DNA of 33,217 nucleotides from Marmoricola sp. (GCA_025964775.1 JAOPYE010000020.1:1-33217), one strand, 5' to 3'. Shown: positions 16,079 to 24,785, counted from the stretch's first letter. Notes: generated from the sequence alone by a model not told the origin. A program made the numbers and translations.

Positions 16079-16765
16079 TCACGGAAGGGTCCAGTCGACC
16101 GGTTCGCCGCCCTGGGCGACCAGCAGGGCGTTGACCGTGCTGAACGGCTTCGAGCCGAAGAAGCCCCGGTGCGAGGACAGCGGGCTCGGATGCACCGACT
16201 CGACCCAGGGGACAGGGCCCAGTCGAGGCTTGAGGGACTGGGCGTCGCGGCCCCACAGGATCGCGGCCAACGGTCCGCCTCGTTGGGCGAGGACGTCGAT
16301 GGCCCGCTCGGTCACGGGTTCCCAGCCCTTGCCACGATGCGAGTTGGACCTCCCCGGTGTCACCGTGAGCGTCCTGTTGAGGAGCATCACCCCGGCATCC
16401 GCCCACGCCGACAGGTCACCGCACTTCGGCAGGGGTTGACCGATGTCGGAGGCCAGCTCCTTGAAGATGTTCACCAGGCTCGGCGGCAGTGGTCGAACGT
16501 CCGGTGCGACGGAGAAGCTGAGGCCGACCGGGTGGCCCGGAGTCGGATACGGGTCCTGACCGACGATCAGCACCTTGACGTCGGCGAGCGGTCGCGCGAA
16601 CGCACGCAGGATGTCGGGTCCGGCCGGCAGGTAGCCGCGACCGGCGGCCACCTCGACACGGAGGAATTCCCCCATCCGGATCAGGTCCGGCTCGACCGGC
16701 GCAAGCGCCTGGGCCCAGTCCGCGGCGACGAGGCCCTGGTCGACCAGGCCGGCGAACCCGGCCAT
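16079..16765 (-). CDS. ung: Uracil-DNA glycosylase (family 1)
   Basis: A 228-residue family 1 uracil-DNA glycosylase that removes uracil from DNA in base-excision repair. It has the water-activating motif [29 protein letters not shown] (catalytic D71), [19 protein letters not shown] and the minor-groove/DNA-intercalation motif [21 protein letters not shown], all very close to mycobacterial Ung. ATG 16765 overlaps the TGA of the upstream lipoprotein gene by one base, implying translational coupling; the open frame extends upstream but only as the antisense-free overlap with that gene. A repair gene downstream of secreted lipases is probably a positional, not functional, association. Confidence 0.95.
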   Translation of the reverse strand: MAGFAGLVDQGLVAADWAQALAPVEPDLIRMGEFLRVEVAAGRGYLPAGPDILRAFARPLADVKVLIVGQDPYPTPGHPVGLSFSVAPDVRPLPPSLVNIFKELASDIGQPLPKCGDLSAWADAGVMLLNRTLTVTPGRSNSHRGKGWEPVTERAIDVLAQRGGPLAAILWGRDAQSLKPRLGPVPWVESVHPSPLSSHRGFFGSKPFSTVNALLVAQGGEPVDWTLP

Positions 16766-17667
16766 CACTTCTTCAGCAGCGCATAGAGCTTGTCGGCCAC
16801 CGCGACGTGGTACGCGGCGAACGGGTGGAACGCGTAGGCCTTGCCGCGGATGGCGTACTGACCGTTGGCCCACGGATCAGCCGAGCAGACGTCGTGACCC
16901 ACCGAGGCGGCGTACATGTCGATGTAGTCGACCTTCTGCGACGCCGCGATGTGGATGAAGGTGTCATTGACGTCGCGCAGGGTTTCCCGGATCCGGTCCG
17001 CAGCCTCGTTCGGCACCGGAACCTGGGCAGGACAGTCGGTGTCGTCCGCGAGCAGGCGTGGGTAACCGATCAGCACGATGCGCGCGCGCGGCGCCTTGGC
17101 GCGGATCTCCTTGAGGTCGTTGGTGACCAGGTCGCCGATCTTCTTGATGACGTCCGTGATCACCGACTGCTTCGCGTTGAGGAACGCGGTGCACGTGGCG
17201 GTCCGTACGCCGTTGACCGGGATGCACGCGTACGACAGAGCCCACGACAGGTTGTAGTCGTTCAATCCGATGCCCAGGGTCACCAGCTTGGTGTCGGCGG
17301 TGACCGCGTCCAGCTGGGGCGGATTCGTTCCGAATTGGGTGACCTGCGGTTGGGTCAGGTTCACGGACTTCGCGCCGCCGCAGGTGGCGTCGTCGACGCT
17401 GGGGATGTGGAGCCTGTCGGCCAGCAGACCTGCGTAGTTGCTGCTCGATCGCAAGCACGTCGCGTCGGTTAATGGTGTCAGGGCCACCCCGGCGGAGTAC
17501 GAATCACCCAGGGCCGCATAGGGATCGAAGTTGAGCGGGTGAGGGTTCGGCGGCGAAGCCTGTCCGCAGGCGGCGAGGGCCGTGAGAGCGAGGACGAGCA
17601 GGGCGGTGGCGAGCGCAGGACGCGTGCGGGCAGGACGCAATCTGCGGGCGGCGGTGTGGGTCGACAT
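16765..17667 (-). CDS. SGNH/GDSL-hydrolase lipoprotein
   Basis: A ~300-residue exported esterase/lipase of the SGNH type. A signal peptide with lipobox LTALAAC (C34 lipidated) precedes [14 protein letters not shown], in which S56 is the nucleophile. The [11 protein letters not shown] segment supplies the oxyanion Asn, and [11 protein letters not shown] the C-terminal His. Cysteine pairs (TCLRSS, TCGGAK, YACIP...ATCTAF, DVCSAD) suggest disulfides, as in Streptomyces SGNH lipases. ATG 17667 is chosen; a GTG at 17676 adds three residues. It lies 19-28 bases after a paralogue and overlaps ung. Substrate is probably an acyl ester on the cell surface (inference). Confidence 0.88.
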   Translation of the reverse strand: MSTHTAARRLRPARTRPALATALLVLALTALAACGQASPPNPHPLNFDPYAALGDSYSAGVALTPLTDATCLRSSSNYAGLLADRLHIPSVDDATCGGAKSVNLTQPQVTQFGTNPPQLDAVTADTKLVTLGIGLNDYNLSWALSYACIPVNGVRTATCTAFLNAKQSVITDVIKKIGDLVTNDLKEIRAKAPRARIVLIGYPRLLADDTDCPAQVPVPNEAADRIRETLRDVNDTFIHIAASQKVDYIDMYAASVGHDVCSADPWANGQYAIRGKAYAFHPFAAYHVAVADKLYALLKK

Positions 17668-17695
17668 GGCGTTCACCAGTATGGCGGGAGCCTGG

Positions 17696-18556
17696 TCACC
17701 GGGTGCGGACCGCCGAGGCGACCGCGGTCGCGACGGCGGCTTGCTCGGCGGGCAGCGGGTGGTACGCGATCGAGTGACCGGCCACGGCAGTCATGCCGCT
17801 GACCCACGGCGCAGCCGAGCACGCGCTGTGGTCCTGGGTGAGGCCGGAGAGGTCGACGAAGGTGCTGCCGGTCTGGTGCGCCGCGGACTCGACAGTGACG
17901 TTGAGCTTCGAGAGCACGGTGTTCGATGCGTTGAACTGGGCCAGCGTCATCCTCGGCAGTTTGGCGCAGGTCTTGTCGAGCGGCATGAGCTGCGGATAGC
18001 CGACGACCACGACGAAGGCCTGCGGAGCCTTGTCCTGGATTGCCCGGAGGGCGGCGGTCAGGTTGTTCTCGAAGGCGGTGAGCTGGGCACTGAGGTCGTT
18101 GGGGAGGACGGCGTTTCCGCACGGTAGTGCCAGGCAGACCCGGAACATCTCGTCGAGAAGGTCGTGGTCCATGATCCCGGCGGTCACGGTGACCAGGGCG
18201 GTGTCGTGCCCGACCGCGGCGATCTGCGCCGGCAGCCTGGCCCGGTTCGTACCGACCGTGCCGGGTTCGGTGAGCGAGCGGGTGTCTGCGCCGGTACAGG
18301 TCACATCGGTGAACGTCGTGATCTTCAGCTCGCGTGCGACCAGGGTGGGGTAGTTGTCGGCGCCGCGCAGGCAGCCGCCGGCGGTTCGTCCGGCGTACGG
18401 GCCCGCAGCGAAGCCGTCGCCCAGCGCCACGTAGGAGTGCAGTGCGGTGTCGACGGTCAGGGGCTGGACGCTGCCGAAGCCGCCGCAACCGGCGGCCGTG
18501 GCGGCCAGGACGGCGGCGAGCACCGGCAGCCCGGCCCGCCGGAACAGCTGCCTCAT
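17696..18556 (-). CDS. Degenerate SGNH-hydrolase-like lipoprotein (catalytic Ser absent)
   Basis: A 286-residue paralogue of the downstream lipase. It has a lipoprotein signal (VLAATAAGC, C24 lipidated) and the same layout, including SYVALGDGFAAGPYAG, GGCLRGADNYPTLVARELK, DVTCTGADTRSLTEP, VVVVGYPQLMPLDKTCAKLP and GHSIAYHPLPAEQ. However, the GDS nucleophile reads GDG (Ser to Gly at 48) and the GxND oxyanion motif reads TAGIMDHD, so two of the four name-giving residues are gone while His is kept. The frame is intact, so it is not a simple pseudogene; it may bind lipid or acyl chains without hydrolysis. ATG 18556 overlaps the upstream stop (ATGA). Confidence 0.85.
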   Translation of the reverse strand: MRQLFRRAGLPVLAAVLAATAAGCGGFGSVQPLTVDTALHSYVALGDGFAAGPYAGRTAGGCLRGADNYPTLVARELKITTFTDVTCTGADTRSLTEPGTVGTNRARLPAQIAAVGHDTALVTVTAGIMDHDLLDEMFRVCLALPCGNAVLPNDLSAQLTAFENNLTAALRAIQDKAPQAFVVVVGYPQLMPLDKTCAKLPRMTLAQFNASNTVLSKLNVTVESAAHQTGSTFVDLSGLTQDHSACSAAPWVSGMTAVAGHSIAYHPLPAEQAAVATAVASAVRTR

Positions 18557-19836
18557 CGCTTGGGAGCCAGGTCGCGCGAGGACGTGGAGGAGAAGCGGCG
18601 GTCGCGGTTCGACCCGATCGCGGAACGGTCGGGTGCGACCTCCGCCGCCGTTCTCGGTGCCGCCTTCCGCACTGCCTTCTTCACGGGTGCCTTCCGGGTC
18701 GTCGCCGTCTTCTTGGCTGCCGCACGCTTGCGTGGGCTCGCCGTCGCCTTCGGCGCCTTCTCGCGGTCGTCCGGCGTGGAGTACTGGGCGATCCACTCGT
18801 CCATCACCAGCCAGGTCGTGTGCCGCGCTGCGCGTCCGGTGAGCATGCCGAGATGGCCACCCGGCACGATCTCGAACCTGACCTCGTGGGCGTTCGGGAG
18901 CAACGGCACGATCGCGCGGACCGCCGGGATCGGTGCGATGCCGTCGGTGTTGCCGGCGAAGACGAGGACCGGCATCGTGATGTCGGCCAGGTCGATCAGG
19001 TGACCGCTCAGGTTGACCTTGCCGGTGTTGAGCTGGTTGTGCTTGAGCATCCGGTGGTACAGCTGCCCGAAGGTGCGACCGGGGTAGGCGAGCATGTTCG
19101 CGGTGAACCGGTCGACGGCCTCGATCTGGGCCAGCCACTCCGAGTCGTCGAGGTGCTGCAGGATCGCGATCGGCTTGGTGATCAGCTTGGTGCCGCTGCT
19201 CAGCTTGAACGCGCGCCGCACCAGTGGCTTGGGAGCACCACCCAGCGCGCGGTAGACCTGCGTGATGATGCCGCCGTCGGTGAGGCGCAGGATCGGGCGC
19301 AGCGGTGCGACCAGCGGGACCTCGCGGACGTCGAACGGTGAACCGACGACGGTCAGCGAGGCGATCGGGAGCTTGGCGTCGGAGGCCGCGGCGAGCACCG
19401 CGAAGATGCCGCCCAACGACCAGCCGATGACGTGGACCGGCCGTCCTCCCGCGTGCGCGCTGACCTGCCGGATCGCCTCGGGCACGACCTCGTCGACCCA
19501 ATGCTCCATGCCGAGGTTGCGGTCCTTGAACGAGATCTCGCCGTACTCGACCAGGTACGTCGGGCGACCGGCCTTCACGAAGTGCTCGACCAGCGAGCAG
19601 TCCCGCCGCAGGTCGAAGCAGATGGCCGGTGCCGCGAGCGGCGTCACCAGCAGGATCGGGTCCCCCGTCGACTTGACCTGCTTCTGCGGACGGTAGTGGT
19701 AGACCTCCCGCAGCGGCCCGTCGTCGATGAGCGTTCGGGGCATGGGGCGCAAGTCGGCCAGCCCGCCGTAGAGCACCTTGTGGGCGACGTTGCTGGCGGC
19801 GGAGGCGACCTGGTCCGGCTTGGGGATCAGATCCAT
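18553..19836 (-). CDS. PHA-synthase-like alpha/beta hydrolase with Lys/Ala-rich tail
   Basis: A 427-residue protein. Residues ~1-350 are an alpha/beta hydrolase resembling polyhydroxyalkanoate synthase PhaC: YHYRP, PILLVTPLAAPAICFDLRRDCSLVEHFVKAGRPTYLVEYGEISFKDRNLGMEHWVDEVVPEA, VHVIGWSLGG, PVLVFAGNTDGIAP (Asp) and VPGGHLGML (His). The nucleophile is serine (S140) where true PHA synthases have cysteine, so it may be an esterase or depolymerase-like relative. Residues ~353-427 form a disordered, highly basic tail with KKTATTRKAPVKKAVRKAA, like histone-H1-type or phasin (PhaM-like) tails. It lies between the WS/DGAT gene and two surface lipases, pointing to storage-lipid handling. Confidence 0.82.
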   Translation of the reverse strand: MDLIPKPDQVASAASNVAHKVLYGGLADLRPMPRTLIDDGPLREVYHYRPQKQVKSTGDPILLVTPLAAPAICFDLRRDCSLVEHFVKAGRPTYLVEYGEISFKDRNLGMEHWVDEVVPEAIRQVSAHAGGRPVHVIGWSLGGIFAVLAAASDAKLPIASLTVVGSPFDVREVPLVAPLRPILRLTDGGIITQVYRALGGAPKPLVRRAFKLSSGTKLITKPIAILQHLDDSEWLAQIEAVDRFTANMLAYPGRTFGQLYHRMLKHNQLNTGKVNLSGHLIDLADITMPVLVFAGNTDGIAPIPAVRAIVPLLPNAHEVRFEIVPGGHLGMLTGRAARHTTWLVMDEWIAQYSTPDDREKAPKATASPRKRAAAKKTATTRKAPVKKAVRKAAPRTAAEVAPDRSAIGSNRDRRFSSTSSRDLAPKR

Positions 19837-19949
19837 GCTGCGAAAATTACCAACAACAGCCTGAACGCGAGGCGGGTCCGGTGGGTGGGACCCGGATCGT
19901 CGTCACGGTGAGCCGGCCAGCCCTTCGAGACGGTTGCCTCGCAACCTCC
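19837..19949 (-). terminator. Two hairpins after the WS/DGAT gene
   Basis: A GGTTGC/GCAACC stem with a 3-base loop lies at 19932-19946, four bases past the WS/DGAT stop. A second stem CGGGTCC/GGACCCG with an 8-base loop lies at 19873-19894. There is no U-run, but this is the usual form of terminator in GC-rich actinobacteria. The remaining AT-rich end (19837-19860) probably holds the promoter of the downstream hydrolase gene. Confidence 0.5.
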
Positions 19950-21347
19950 TCAGGAACCAAGCCCCAGCTCGGCCTCGAGGGCCTCGAGCTCCTCGCCAGC
20001 GTTGACGGCGATCCGCTGCAGCGACGGGATCGAGTCGCGGCAGCCGGTGAACCCGATGTTGAACTCACCGTCGTAGGAGACCGCGGTGATGTTCAGCGCC
20101 TGTCCGTTGAAGAGCAACGAGACCGGGTAGATCTCCAGGAGGCGCGACCCGTCGATGTAGCGCGGCTCGTAGGGACCGGGCACGTTCGAGATCACCACGT
20201 TCGACGCCGGGCGGCCGCGGCCGCCGAAGCCGAGGATGGCCTGGGACAGGAACGGTCCCATCAGGACAGCGGTGTAGGCGTCCATCGCGATGCCCTCCAC
20301 GTCTGGCAGCCGCGCCTTGCCGAGCCTGGTGGAGTCCTGGATCGCCCGGATCCGGGAGAGCGGGTTCGCGACGTCGGTGCCGAGGCTGGAGTACAGGAAC
20401 GTGATCGCGTTGCCGACCCCGGGGGCATCGCCCGGGCGCACGGAGACGGGGACGTTGGCGATGAGCGGCTCGTCTGGGAGCGCCCGGGCCTCGGACAGGT
20501 ACCGACGCAACGAGCCACCGCAGATCGCCAGGAAGACGTCGTTGAGGCTGCCGCCGGTGGCCGAGGCCACGGCCCGCATCCGGTCGATCGAGTAGTGCTG
20601 GGTGGCGAACCGTCGCGGCGTGTGGATCCGCCCGTTGAACAAGGTCTTCGGGGCCCGGAACGGGACTGCGCGGCCTGCCTCCTGCGTCCCGAGGACGCTC
20701 TCGCCGTACGTCCGGGTCAGCGAGGTCGCGACCGCCGTTCCACTCGCAGCCACCGATCGCAGCGAGATCGAGGATCGCTGCTCGCCGATCTCCGGGCTCA
20801 CCTTGCGCGGGATCCCGGACTGGTCCGGACCGCGGGTGCCGACCGCCCACGGCGGCAGCATGTCGCGGGCGTCGTGGTCGATGCTCATGATGCGCTTGAG
20901 GAGCCGCACACCACCGACACCATCGATCTGCGAGTGGTGCACCTTCACGTACATCGACCAGAGGTTGTCCTCGAGGCCCTCGATGATGTGGCACTCCCAG
21001 AGCGGGTACTGCCGATCCATCTTGGCCGAGTGCAGCCGGGAGACGAGCACGCCGAGCTCGCGCTGCGATCCGGGGCGCGGCAGTGCGGAGTGCCGGAAGT
21101 GGTAGTCGAGATCGATCTTGTCGGCGTCGAGCTCCTGCCAGCTCGGCACCGGAGCCATCCGCAGCAGGTAGTTGAACGGCGGCTGGAACTCGCGGACCTC
21201 GCGCCAGCGGGCAACCAGGTCGCGCACGAAGTCGGGCCGGTCAGCAGGGACGGCGAACGTCGCCAGCATCGCCACCTGCATCGGCGTGCGGTGGGACTCG
21301 GCGTACAGCCAGGCCGAATCGTTGACCTTCAGCACTCTCCTGCTCAT
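19950..21347 (-). CDS. Wax ester synthase/diacylglycerol acyltransferase (WS/DGAT)
   Basis: A 465-residue bifunctional O-acyltransferase that esterifies fatty alcohols or diacylglycerol with acyl-CoA, giving wax esters or triacylglycerol for storage. The condensing-type active-site motif HHxxxDG is intact as HHSQIDG (H137, H138, D142, G143). Other family blocks are FHPPF-like FQPPFNYLL, PLWECHIIEGL, GGSLNDVFLAICGGSLRRYL, NVPVSVRPGDAPGVGNAI and NVVISNVPGPYEPRY with PVSLLFNGQALNITAVSYDGEFNIGFTGC. Length is typical. It lies downstream of otsA but has its own TAGGGT -10-like box 6 bases before the ATG and may be leaderless. Confidence 0.93.
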   Translation of the reverse strand: MSRRVLKVNDSAWLYAESHRTPMQVAMLATFAVPADRPDFVRDLVARWREVREFQPPFNYLLRMAPVPSWQELDADKIDLDYHFRHSALPRPGSQRELGVLVSRLHSAKMDRQYPLWECHIIEGLEDNLWSMYVKVHHSQIDGVGGVRLLKRIMSIDHDARDMLPPWAVGTRGPDQSGIPRKVSPEIGEQRSSISLRSVAASGTAVATSLTRTYGESVLGTQEAGRAVPFRAPKTLFNGRIHTPRRFATQHYSIDRMRAVASATGGSLNDVFLAICGGSLRRYLSEARALPDEPLIANVPVSVRPGDAPGVGNAITFLYSSLGTDVANPLSRIRAIQDSTRLGKARLPDVEGIAMDAYTAVLMGPFLSQAILGFGGRGRPASNVVISNVPGPYEPRYIDGSRLLEIYPVSLLFNGQALNITAVSYDGEFNIGFTGCRDSIPSLQRIAVNAGEELEALEAELGLGS

Positions 21348-21353
21348 TGCCGC

Positions 21354-21359
21354 ACCCTA
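21354..21359 (-). promoter_or_regulatory. -10 box for leaderless WS/DGAT transcript
   Basis: TAGGGT on the minus strand matches the actinobacterial TANNNT -10 consensus and ends exactly 6 bases before the ATG, so transcription would begin at or next to the start codon. No Shine-Dalgarno is present, consistent with leaderless translation. The same spacing recurs at two other genes in the window. Confidence 0.45.
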
Positions 21360-21377
21360 GAAGCCGCAGGGCTCCGT

Positions 21378-21395
21378 GGACAGGGGGAGCTGTCC
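21378..21395 (-). terminator. Hairpin downstream of otsA
   Basis: GGACAG and CTGTCC form a perfect 6-bp stem with a 6-base loop, beginning 14 bases after the otsA stop. There is no U-tract. It probably ends or stabilises the otsA transcript before the WS/DGAT promoter. Confidence 0.45.
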
Positions 21396-21409
21396 GCAGG
21401 TGTGGAAAC

Positions 21410-22873
21410 TCAGGAGCGCTTGGCCGGTTTGACGTGCTTCTCGTGGCCCGGTCGAGCAGCGGCGAGGTCGCCCAGGAAGTTGCGCGCCCAGTTGTTCACG
21501 TCGTTCTCCGCGACGGTCTTGCGCATGGCCCGCATCCGGCGGGTGAGCTCCTTCTCGTCGGCCAGGTAGGCCTCCAGCATCTGGGCCTTCATGCCGTTGA
21601 TGTCGTAGGGGTTGACCAGGTAGGCCTGGCGCAGCTCGTTGGCGGCGCCCGCGAACTCGGAGAGCACCAGCGCGCCATCGTCGTTGTACCGGCAGGCGAC
21701 GTACTCCTTGGCTACCAGGTTCATGCCGTCGCGGAAGGGGGTGACGACCATGATGTCGCTGGCGACGTAGAGCGCCGCCATCTCGGCCTGCGGGAACGCC
21801 GAGTTCAGGTAGGAGATGGCAGGTCGCCCGATCCGGCCGAGGTCGCCGTTGATGTGGCCGACGAGCCGGTCGATGTCGTCGCGCAGGATCCGGTACTGGT
21901 CGACGCGTTCGCGCGAGGGACTTGCGACCTGGACGAAGGTCGCGTCCTGGGCCGTGAAGTGGCCGTCGTGGATGAGCTCGCTGAACGCACGCAGCCGGGC
22001 GTAGATGCCCTTGGTGTAGTCGAGCCGGTCGATGCCCAGGAAGATCCTGCGCGGGTTGCCGAGGTCCTTGCGGATCTGGGACGCCCGCTCCTGCACCGGT
22101 TCGGAACGCGCGAGCCCCTCGAAGTGCGCCTTGTCGATCGAGATCGGGAACGCCTTCGCCGTCACGACGCGACCGTCGGGCAGGTAGACCGAGTCGCGGT
22201 GCGTCTTGTGTCCTACTCGCTGGCGCACCAGCCTGATGAAGTTCTGGGCGGCGCCGGAGAGCTGGAAACCGACGATGTCGGCGCCGAGCAGGCCCTCGAG
22301 GAGTTCGCGGCGCCACGGCAGCTGCGAGAAGAGCTCAGCGGGCGGGAACGGGATGTGCAGGAAGAAACCGATCCGCAGGTCGGGGCGCAGCTCGCGCAGG
22401 AAGGCCGGCACCAGCTGCAGCTGGTAGTCCTGGATCCACACCATGGCGCCCGGCGCGGCGATCGCGGCTGCGGCATCGGCGAACCGCTGGTTCACCGTCA
22501 CGTAGGCGTCCCACCACTCCCGGTGGAACTCGGGCTTGGCGACCAGGTCGTGGTACAGCGGCCAGAGGGTGGCGTTCGAGAAGCCCTCGTAGTACTCCTC
22601 GTACTCGGCCGCCGACATGCTCACCGGGATGAGCGTCATCCCTTCGTGCTCGAAGGGCTCGAGGTCCTCCCCGACGTCGCCGGGCCACCCGATCCAGGCG
22701 CCGCCCTGGCTGTTCATCACCGGTGCGAGGGCACTGACCAGGCCGCCGGGGGAGCGACCCCAGCTGACCGCGCCGTCAGCGCCGACCAGCCGGTCGACCG
22801 GAAGCCGGTTCGCCACGATGACCAGATCGGCACGCTGCGCCCGGTCCCCGCGGCGCCGAACAGTTCCGATCAC
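21410..22873 (-). CDS. otsA: Trehalose-6-phosphate synthase
   Basis: A 487-residue GT20 glycosyltransferase that joins UDP/GDP-glucose to glucose-6-phosphate to give trehalose-6-phosphate, the first step to the compatible solute trehalose. It begins with [11 protein letters not shown], then [70 protein letters not shown], and ends with [19 protein letters not shown] and [13 protein letters not shown]. All are canonical. GTG 22873 is the start; a TAGGCT box 6 bases upstream suggests a leaderless transcript. Its phosphatase partner otsB is 1 kb away on the opposite strand. Confidence 0.96.
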   Translation of the reverse strand: MIGTVRRRGDRAQRADLVIVANRLPVDRLVGADGAVSWGRSPGGLVSALAPVMNSQGGAWIGWPGDVGEDLEPFEHEGMTLIPVSMSAAEYEEYYEGFSNATLWPLYHDLVAKPEFHREWWDAYVTVNQRFADAAAAIAAPGAMVWIQDYQLQLVPAFLRELRPDLRIGFFLHIPFPPAELFSQLPWRRELLEGLLGADIVGFQLSGAAQNFIRLVRQRVGHKTHRDSVYLPDGRVVTAKAFPISIDKAHFEGLARSEPVQERASQIRKDLGNPRRIFLGIDRLDYTKGIYARLRAFSELIHDGHFTAQDATFVQVASPSRERVDQYRILRDDIDRLVGHINGDLGRIGRPAISYLNSAFPQAEMAALYVASDIMVVTPFRDGMNLVAKEYVACRYNDDGALVLSEFAGAANELRQAYLVNPYDINGMKAQMLEAYLADEKELTRRMRAMRKTVAENDVNNWARNFLGDLAAARPGHEKHVKPAKRS

Positions 22874-22879
22874 GCCGTC

Positions 22880-22885
22880 AGCCTA
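22880..22885 (-). promoter_or_regulatory. -10 box for leaderless otsA transcript
   Basis: TAGGCT on the minus strand ends 6 bases before the GTG start codon. It fits TANNNT, and the absence of a strong ribosome-binding site agrees with leaderless expression. No clear -35 is visible. Confidence 0.42.
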
Positions 22886-22945
22886 GAGGGGTCCGGGCAC
22901 CTCGGATGGTCCGGGACGCGCCCGGAGACTCGTCGGGCGGGGCGA

Positions 22946-22975
22946 ATGACATCGGTGTCGTTTGTCGCCTAGGAT
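22946..22975 (+). promoter_or_regulatory. Housekeeping-type promoter for the DUF3263-otsB operon
   Basis: ATGACA (22946-22951) resembles the -35 TTGACA, and TAGGAT (22970-22975) the -10; they are 18 bases apart. The start codon of the DUF3263 gene follows after a leader of about 34 bases containing GAGGAG. Confidence 0.5.
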
Positions 22976-23015
22976 GGTTCGCGTCCACCTGCAGCACCTC
23001 GAGGAGTCGACGACG

Positions 23016-23312
23016 ATGGTCGCCAGTCACGCACTCAGCTCCGGACAGCCCGACGAATCCGGAGCGTTGTCCGAGCGCGATTGCGGCATCCTCGACTTCG
23101 AGCGCCAGTGGTGGAAGTACGCCGGCGCCAAGGAGAGTGCGGTCCGGGAGAAGTTCGACATGAGCTCGACGCGGTACTACCAGGTCCTCAACGCCCTGAT
23201 CGACCGTCCCGAGGCGCTCGCCCACGACCCGCTGCTGGTCCGTCGGCTGCGTCGCCTCCGGGCCGCCCGCCAACGCCAGCGCTCGGCCCGCCGGCTCGGT
23301 TTCGAGCTCTGA
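23016..23312 (+). CDS. DUF3263 family protein
   Basis: A 98-residue actinobacterial protein of unknown function. The core LSERDCGILDFERQWWKYAGAKESAVREKFDMSSTRYYQVLNALIDRPEALAHDPLLVRRLRRLR looks like a small helix-turn-helix fold (FDMSSTRYYQVLNALID as the recognition region), followed by an Arg-rich tail RAARQRQRSARR. ATG 23016 is selected because GAGGAG lies 9 bases upstream. In mycobacteria and relatives a DUF3263 gene usually sits beside a LytR_C gene, as here, where the next start is 5 bases after its stop. A small DNA-binding regulator is a reasonable but unproven guess. Confidence 0.85.
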   Translation: MVASHALSSGQPDESGALSERDCGILDFERQWWKYAGAKESAVREKFDMSSTRYYQVLNALIDRPEALAHDPLLVRRLRRLRAARQRQRSARRLGFEL

Positions 23313-23317
23313 GTCAG

Positions 23318-23830
23318 GTGGCGCGTCGCCGTACCCGTGACGCCCGTGGGGTGGTCCTGCCGACCCGACTGATGGTCCTCAGCATCTCGGGGGTCGCACT
23401 CGCCGGACTGATCTTCGTGGCCACCCAGGGTGGTGGCGACAAGGCGACCCCGGCCGCGCACCACGCCGTGGTCCGGCCCCACGTGACCTCCGGATCGGTC
23501 ACGACCCCGGCCGTCATCACCCCGACCTCGACACCGACGCCGACCGTCGTCGTCCACCGCGGCAAGGTCGACGTCGTCATCTTCAACAACTCCAACGTCA
23601 AGGGCCTCGCCGGCAAGACCTCCTCGCGTGCCCAGTCGGTGGGTTGGAACGTGGTCGCGACCGCGAACTGGTACGGCACCGTCGATGCCAGCACGGTCTA
23701 CTTCGGTCCGAAGCTGAAGGCTGCCGCCGAGCTGCTCGCCCGGGACCTCGGCATCACCCGGATCAAGCCTGCCATCGCGCCGATGCAGTTCAACCGGGTC
23801 ACGGTCATCCTGACCGGCGACTACCACTGA
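23318..23830 (+). CDS. LytR C-terminal domain membrane protein
   Basis: A ~170-residue protein with a basic cytoplasmic N-terminus (VARRRTRDARG), one membrane helix (LPTRLMVLSISGVALAGLIFVATQ), a Thr/Pro-rich linker, and an extracellular LytR_C domain from about residue 80: VDVVIFNNSNVKGLAGKTSSRAQSVGWNVVATANWYGTVDASTVYFGPKLKAAAELLARDLG. LytR_C domains are found at the C-terminus of some LCP wall-polymer ligases; stand-alone copies like this have no proven function. GTG 23318 follows the DUF3263 stop by 5 bases, implying coupling; the otsB start follows 34 bases after its stop. Confidence 0.85.
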   Translation: MARRRTRDARGVVLPTRLMVLSISGVALAGLIFVATQGGGDKATPAAHHAVVRPHVTSGSVTTPAVITPTSTPTPTVVVHRGKVDVVIFNNSNVKGLAGKTSSRAQSVGWNVVATANWYGTVDASTVYFGPKLKAAAELLARDLGITRIKPAIAPMQFNRVTVILTGDYH

Positions 23831-23864
23831 CACGGTCGTCATCCCGCTCTGATTGAGTGGCCTC

Positions 23865-24710
23865 ATGGAGTTCCGCTCCGCCACCGGCGCGCAGTCGTAC
23901 CACGACGTGGTTGCCGTCGCCGACCGACTGCTGGTGGCCCTCGACTTCGACGGAACGCTGTCGCCGATCGTCGATGACCCCGAGGTCGCGCTGATCCACG
24001 AACGGGCGGGTGCGCTGCTCGTCGAGCTGTCGGCCCGGGTGCGCACGATCGCCGTGCTGACAGGGCGACCGGCCCGCCAGGTGCTGGCCCTCGGCGGGCT
24101 GGACGTGGTCGGTGACGAGATCGGCGAATCCGGTCGCGAACTCGTGGTGCTCGGCCAGTACGGCAACGAGCGGTGGACCTCCTCGGGACGTCGGGTCGTC
24201 TCGCCCAAACCCCCGTCCGGTCTGGCCAGCCTGATCGGCGACCTGCCGCGACTCCTGCGCCGGGCCGAGGCCACCGACGCGTGGGTGGAGGAGAAGGGTC
24301 TCGCCGTCGCCGTGCACACCCGCCGCGCTGCTGATCCCGCGGGAGCGTTCGAGCGCCTGCTGCCGATCCTGACCGAGGCGGCCGCGGAGCGGCACCTCGC
24401 GGTCGAGCCCGGCAGGTTCGTGATCGAGGTGCGCGCCGACGGGATGGACAAGGGCATCGCGCTGCGCACGCTGGTGGACCAGTACGACGTCGGGGGAGTC
24501 GTCTTCGTCGGCGACGACCTGGGCGACGTACCGGCCTTCGACGCGGTGCGCGACCTCCGCGCCCACGGCCTGCCCGCCCTGCTGGTGTGCTCGGGATCGG
24601 ACGAGCAGTCCCGGTTGCGCGACCTCTGCGACGCCGTCGTGGACGGTCCGGACGGAGTGATGGACTTCCTCCGCGATCTGGGCCTCGCGATCGCAGCGGC
24701 ACCCGCGTAG
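23865..24710 (+). CDS. otsB: Trehalose-6-phosphate phosphatase
   Basis: A 281-residue HAD-superfamily phosphatase that dephosphorylates trehalose-6-phosphate to trehalose. HAD motif I is LVALDFDGTLSPI (nucleophile D27, acid D29), motif II lies in TIAVLTGRP, the lysine in DKGIALRTLV and motif IV in VVFVGDDLGDVPAFDAV. The QYGNERW segment is typical of OtsB. ATG 23865 is preferred over an in-frame TTG at 23853. It is the third gene of the DUF3263-LytR_C-otsB unit and works with otsA across the divergent promoter region. Confidence 0.94.
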   Translation: MEFRSATGAQSYHDVVAVADRLLVALDFDGTLSPIVDDPEVALIHERAGALLVELSARVRTIAVLTGRPARQVLALGGLDVVGDEIGESGRELVVLGQYGNERWTSSGRRVVSPKPPSGLASLIGDLPRLLRRAEATDAWVEEKGLAVAVHTRRAADPAGAFERLLPILTEAAAERHLAVEPGRFVIEVRADGMDKGIALRTLVDQYDVGGVVFVGDDLGDVPAFDAVRDLRAHGLPALLVCSGSDEQSRLRDLCDAVVDGPDGVMDFLRDLGLAIAAAPA

Positions 24711-24772
24711 CCATGATGTGAGACAGCGATCTCAGATGCCGGAATGGATGTGCAGATCGCGGGGAGGCTCCC

Positions 24773-24778
24773 TAGGCT
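24773..24778 (+). promoter_or_regulatory. -10 box ahead of the SAM riboswitch
   Basis: TAGGCT fits TANNNT and would place the transcript start near 24785, exactly at the first strand of riboswitch helix P1. The -35 region about 18 bases upstream (TGTGCA) is weak. Confidence 0.45.
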
Positions 24779-24785
24779 TGTGCCC

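Noticed and set aside
18557..19501. Extension of the second SGNH gene into a 601-residue protein
   Set aside because: The added N-terminal part is another frame of the PHA-synthase-like gene and is Arg/Gly-rich nonsense; a lipoprotein signal begins at 18556.
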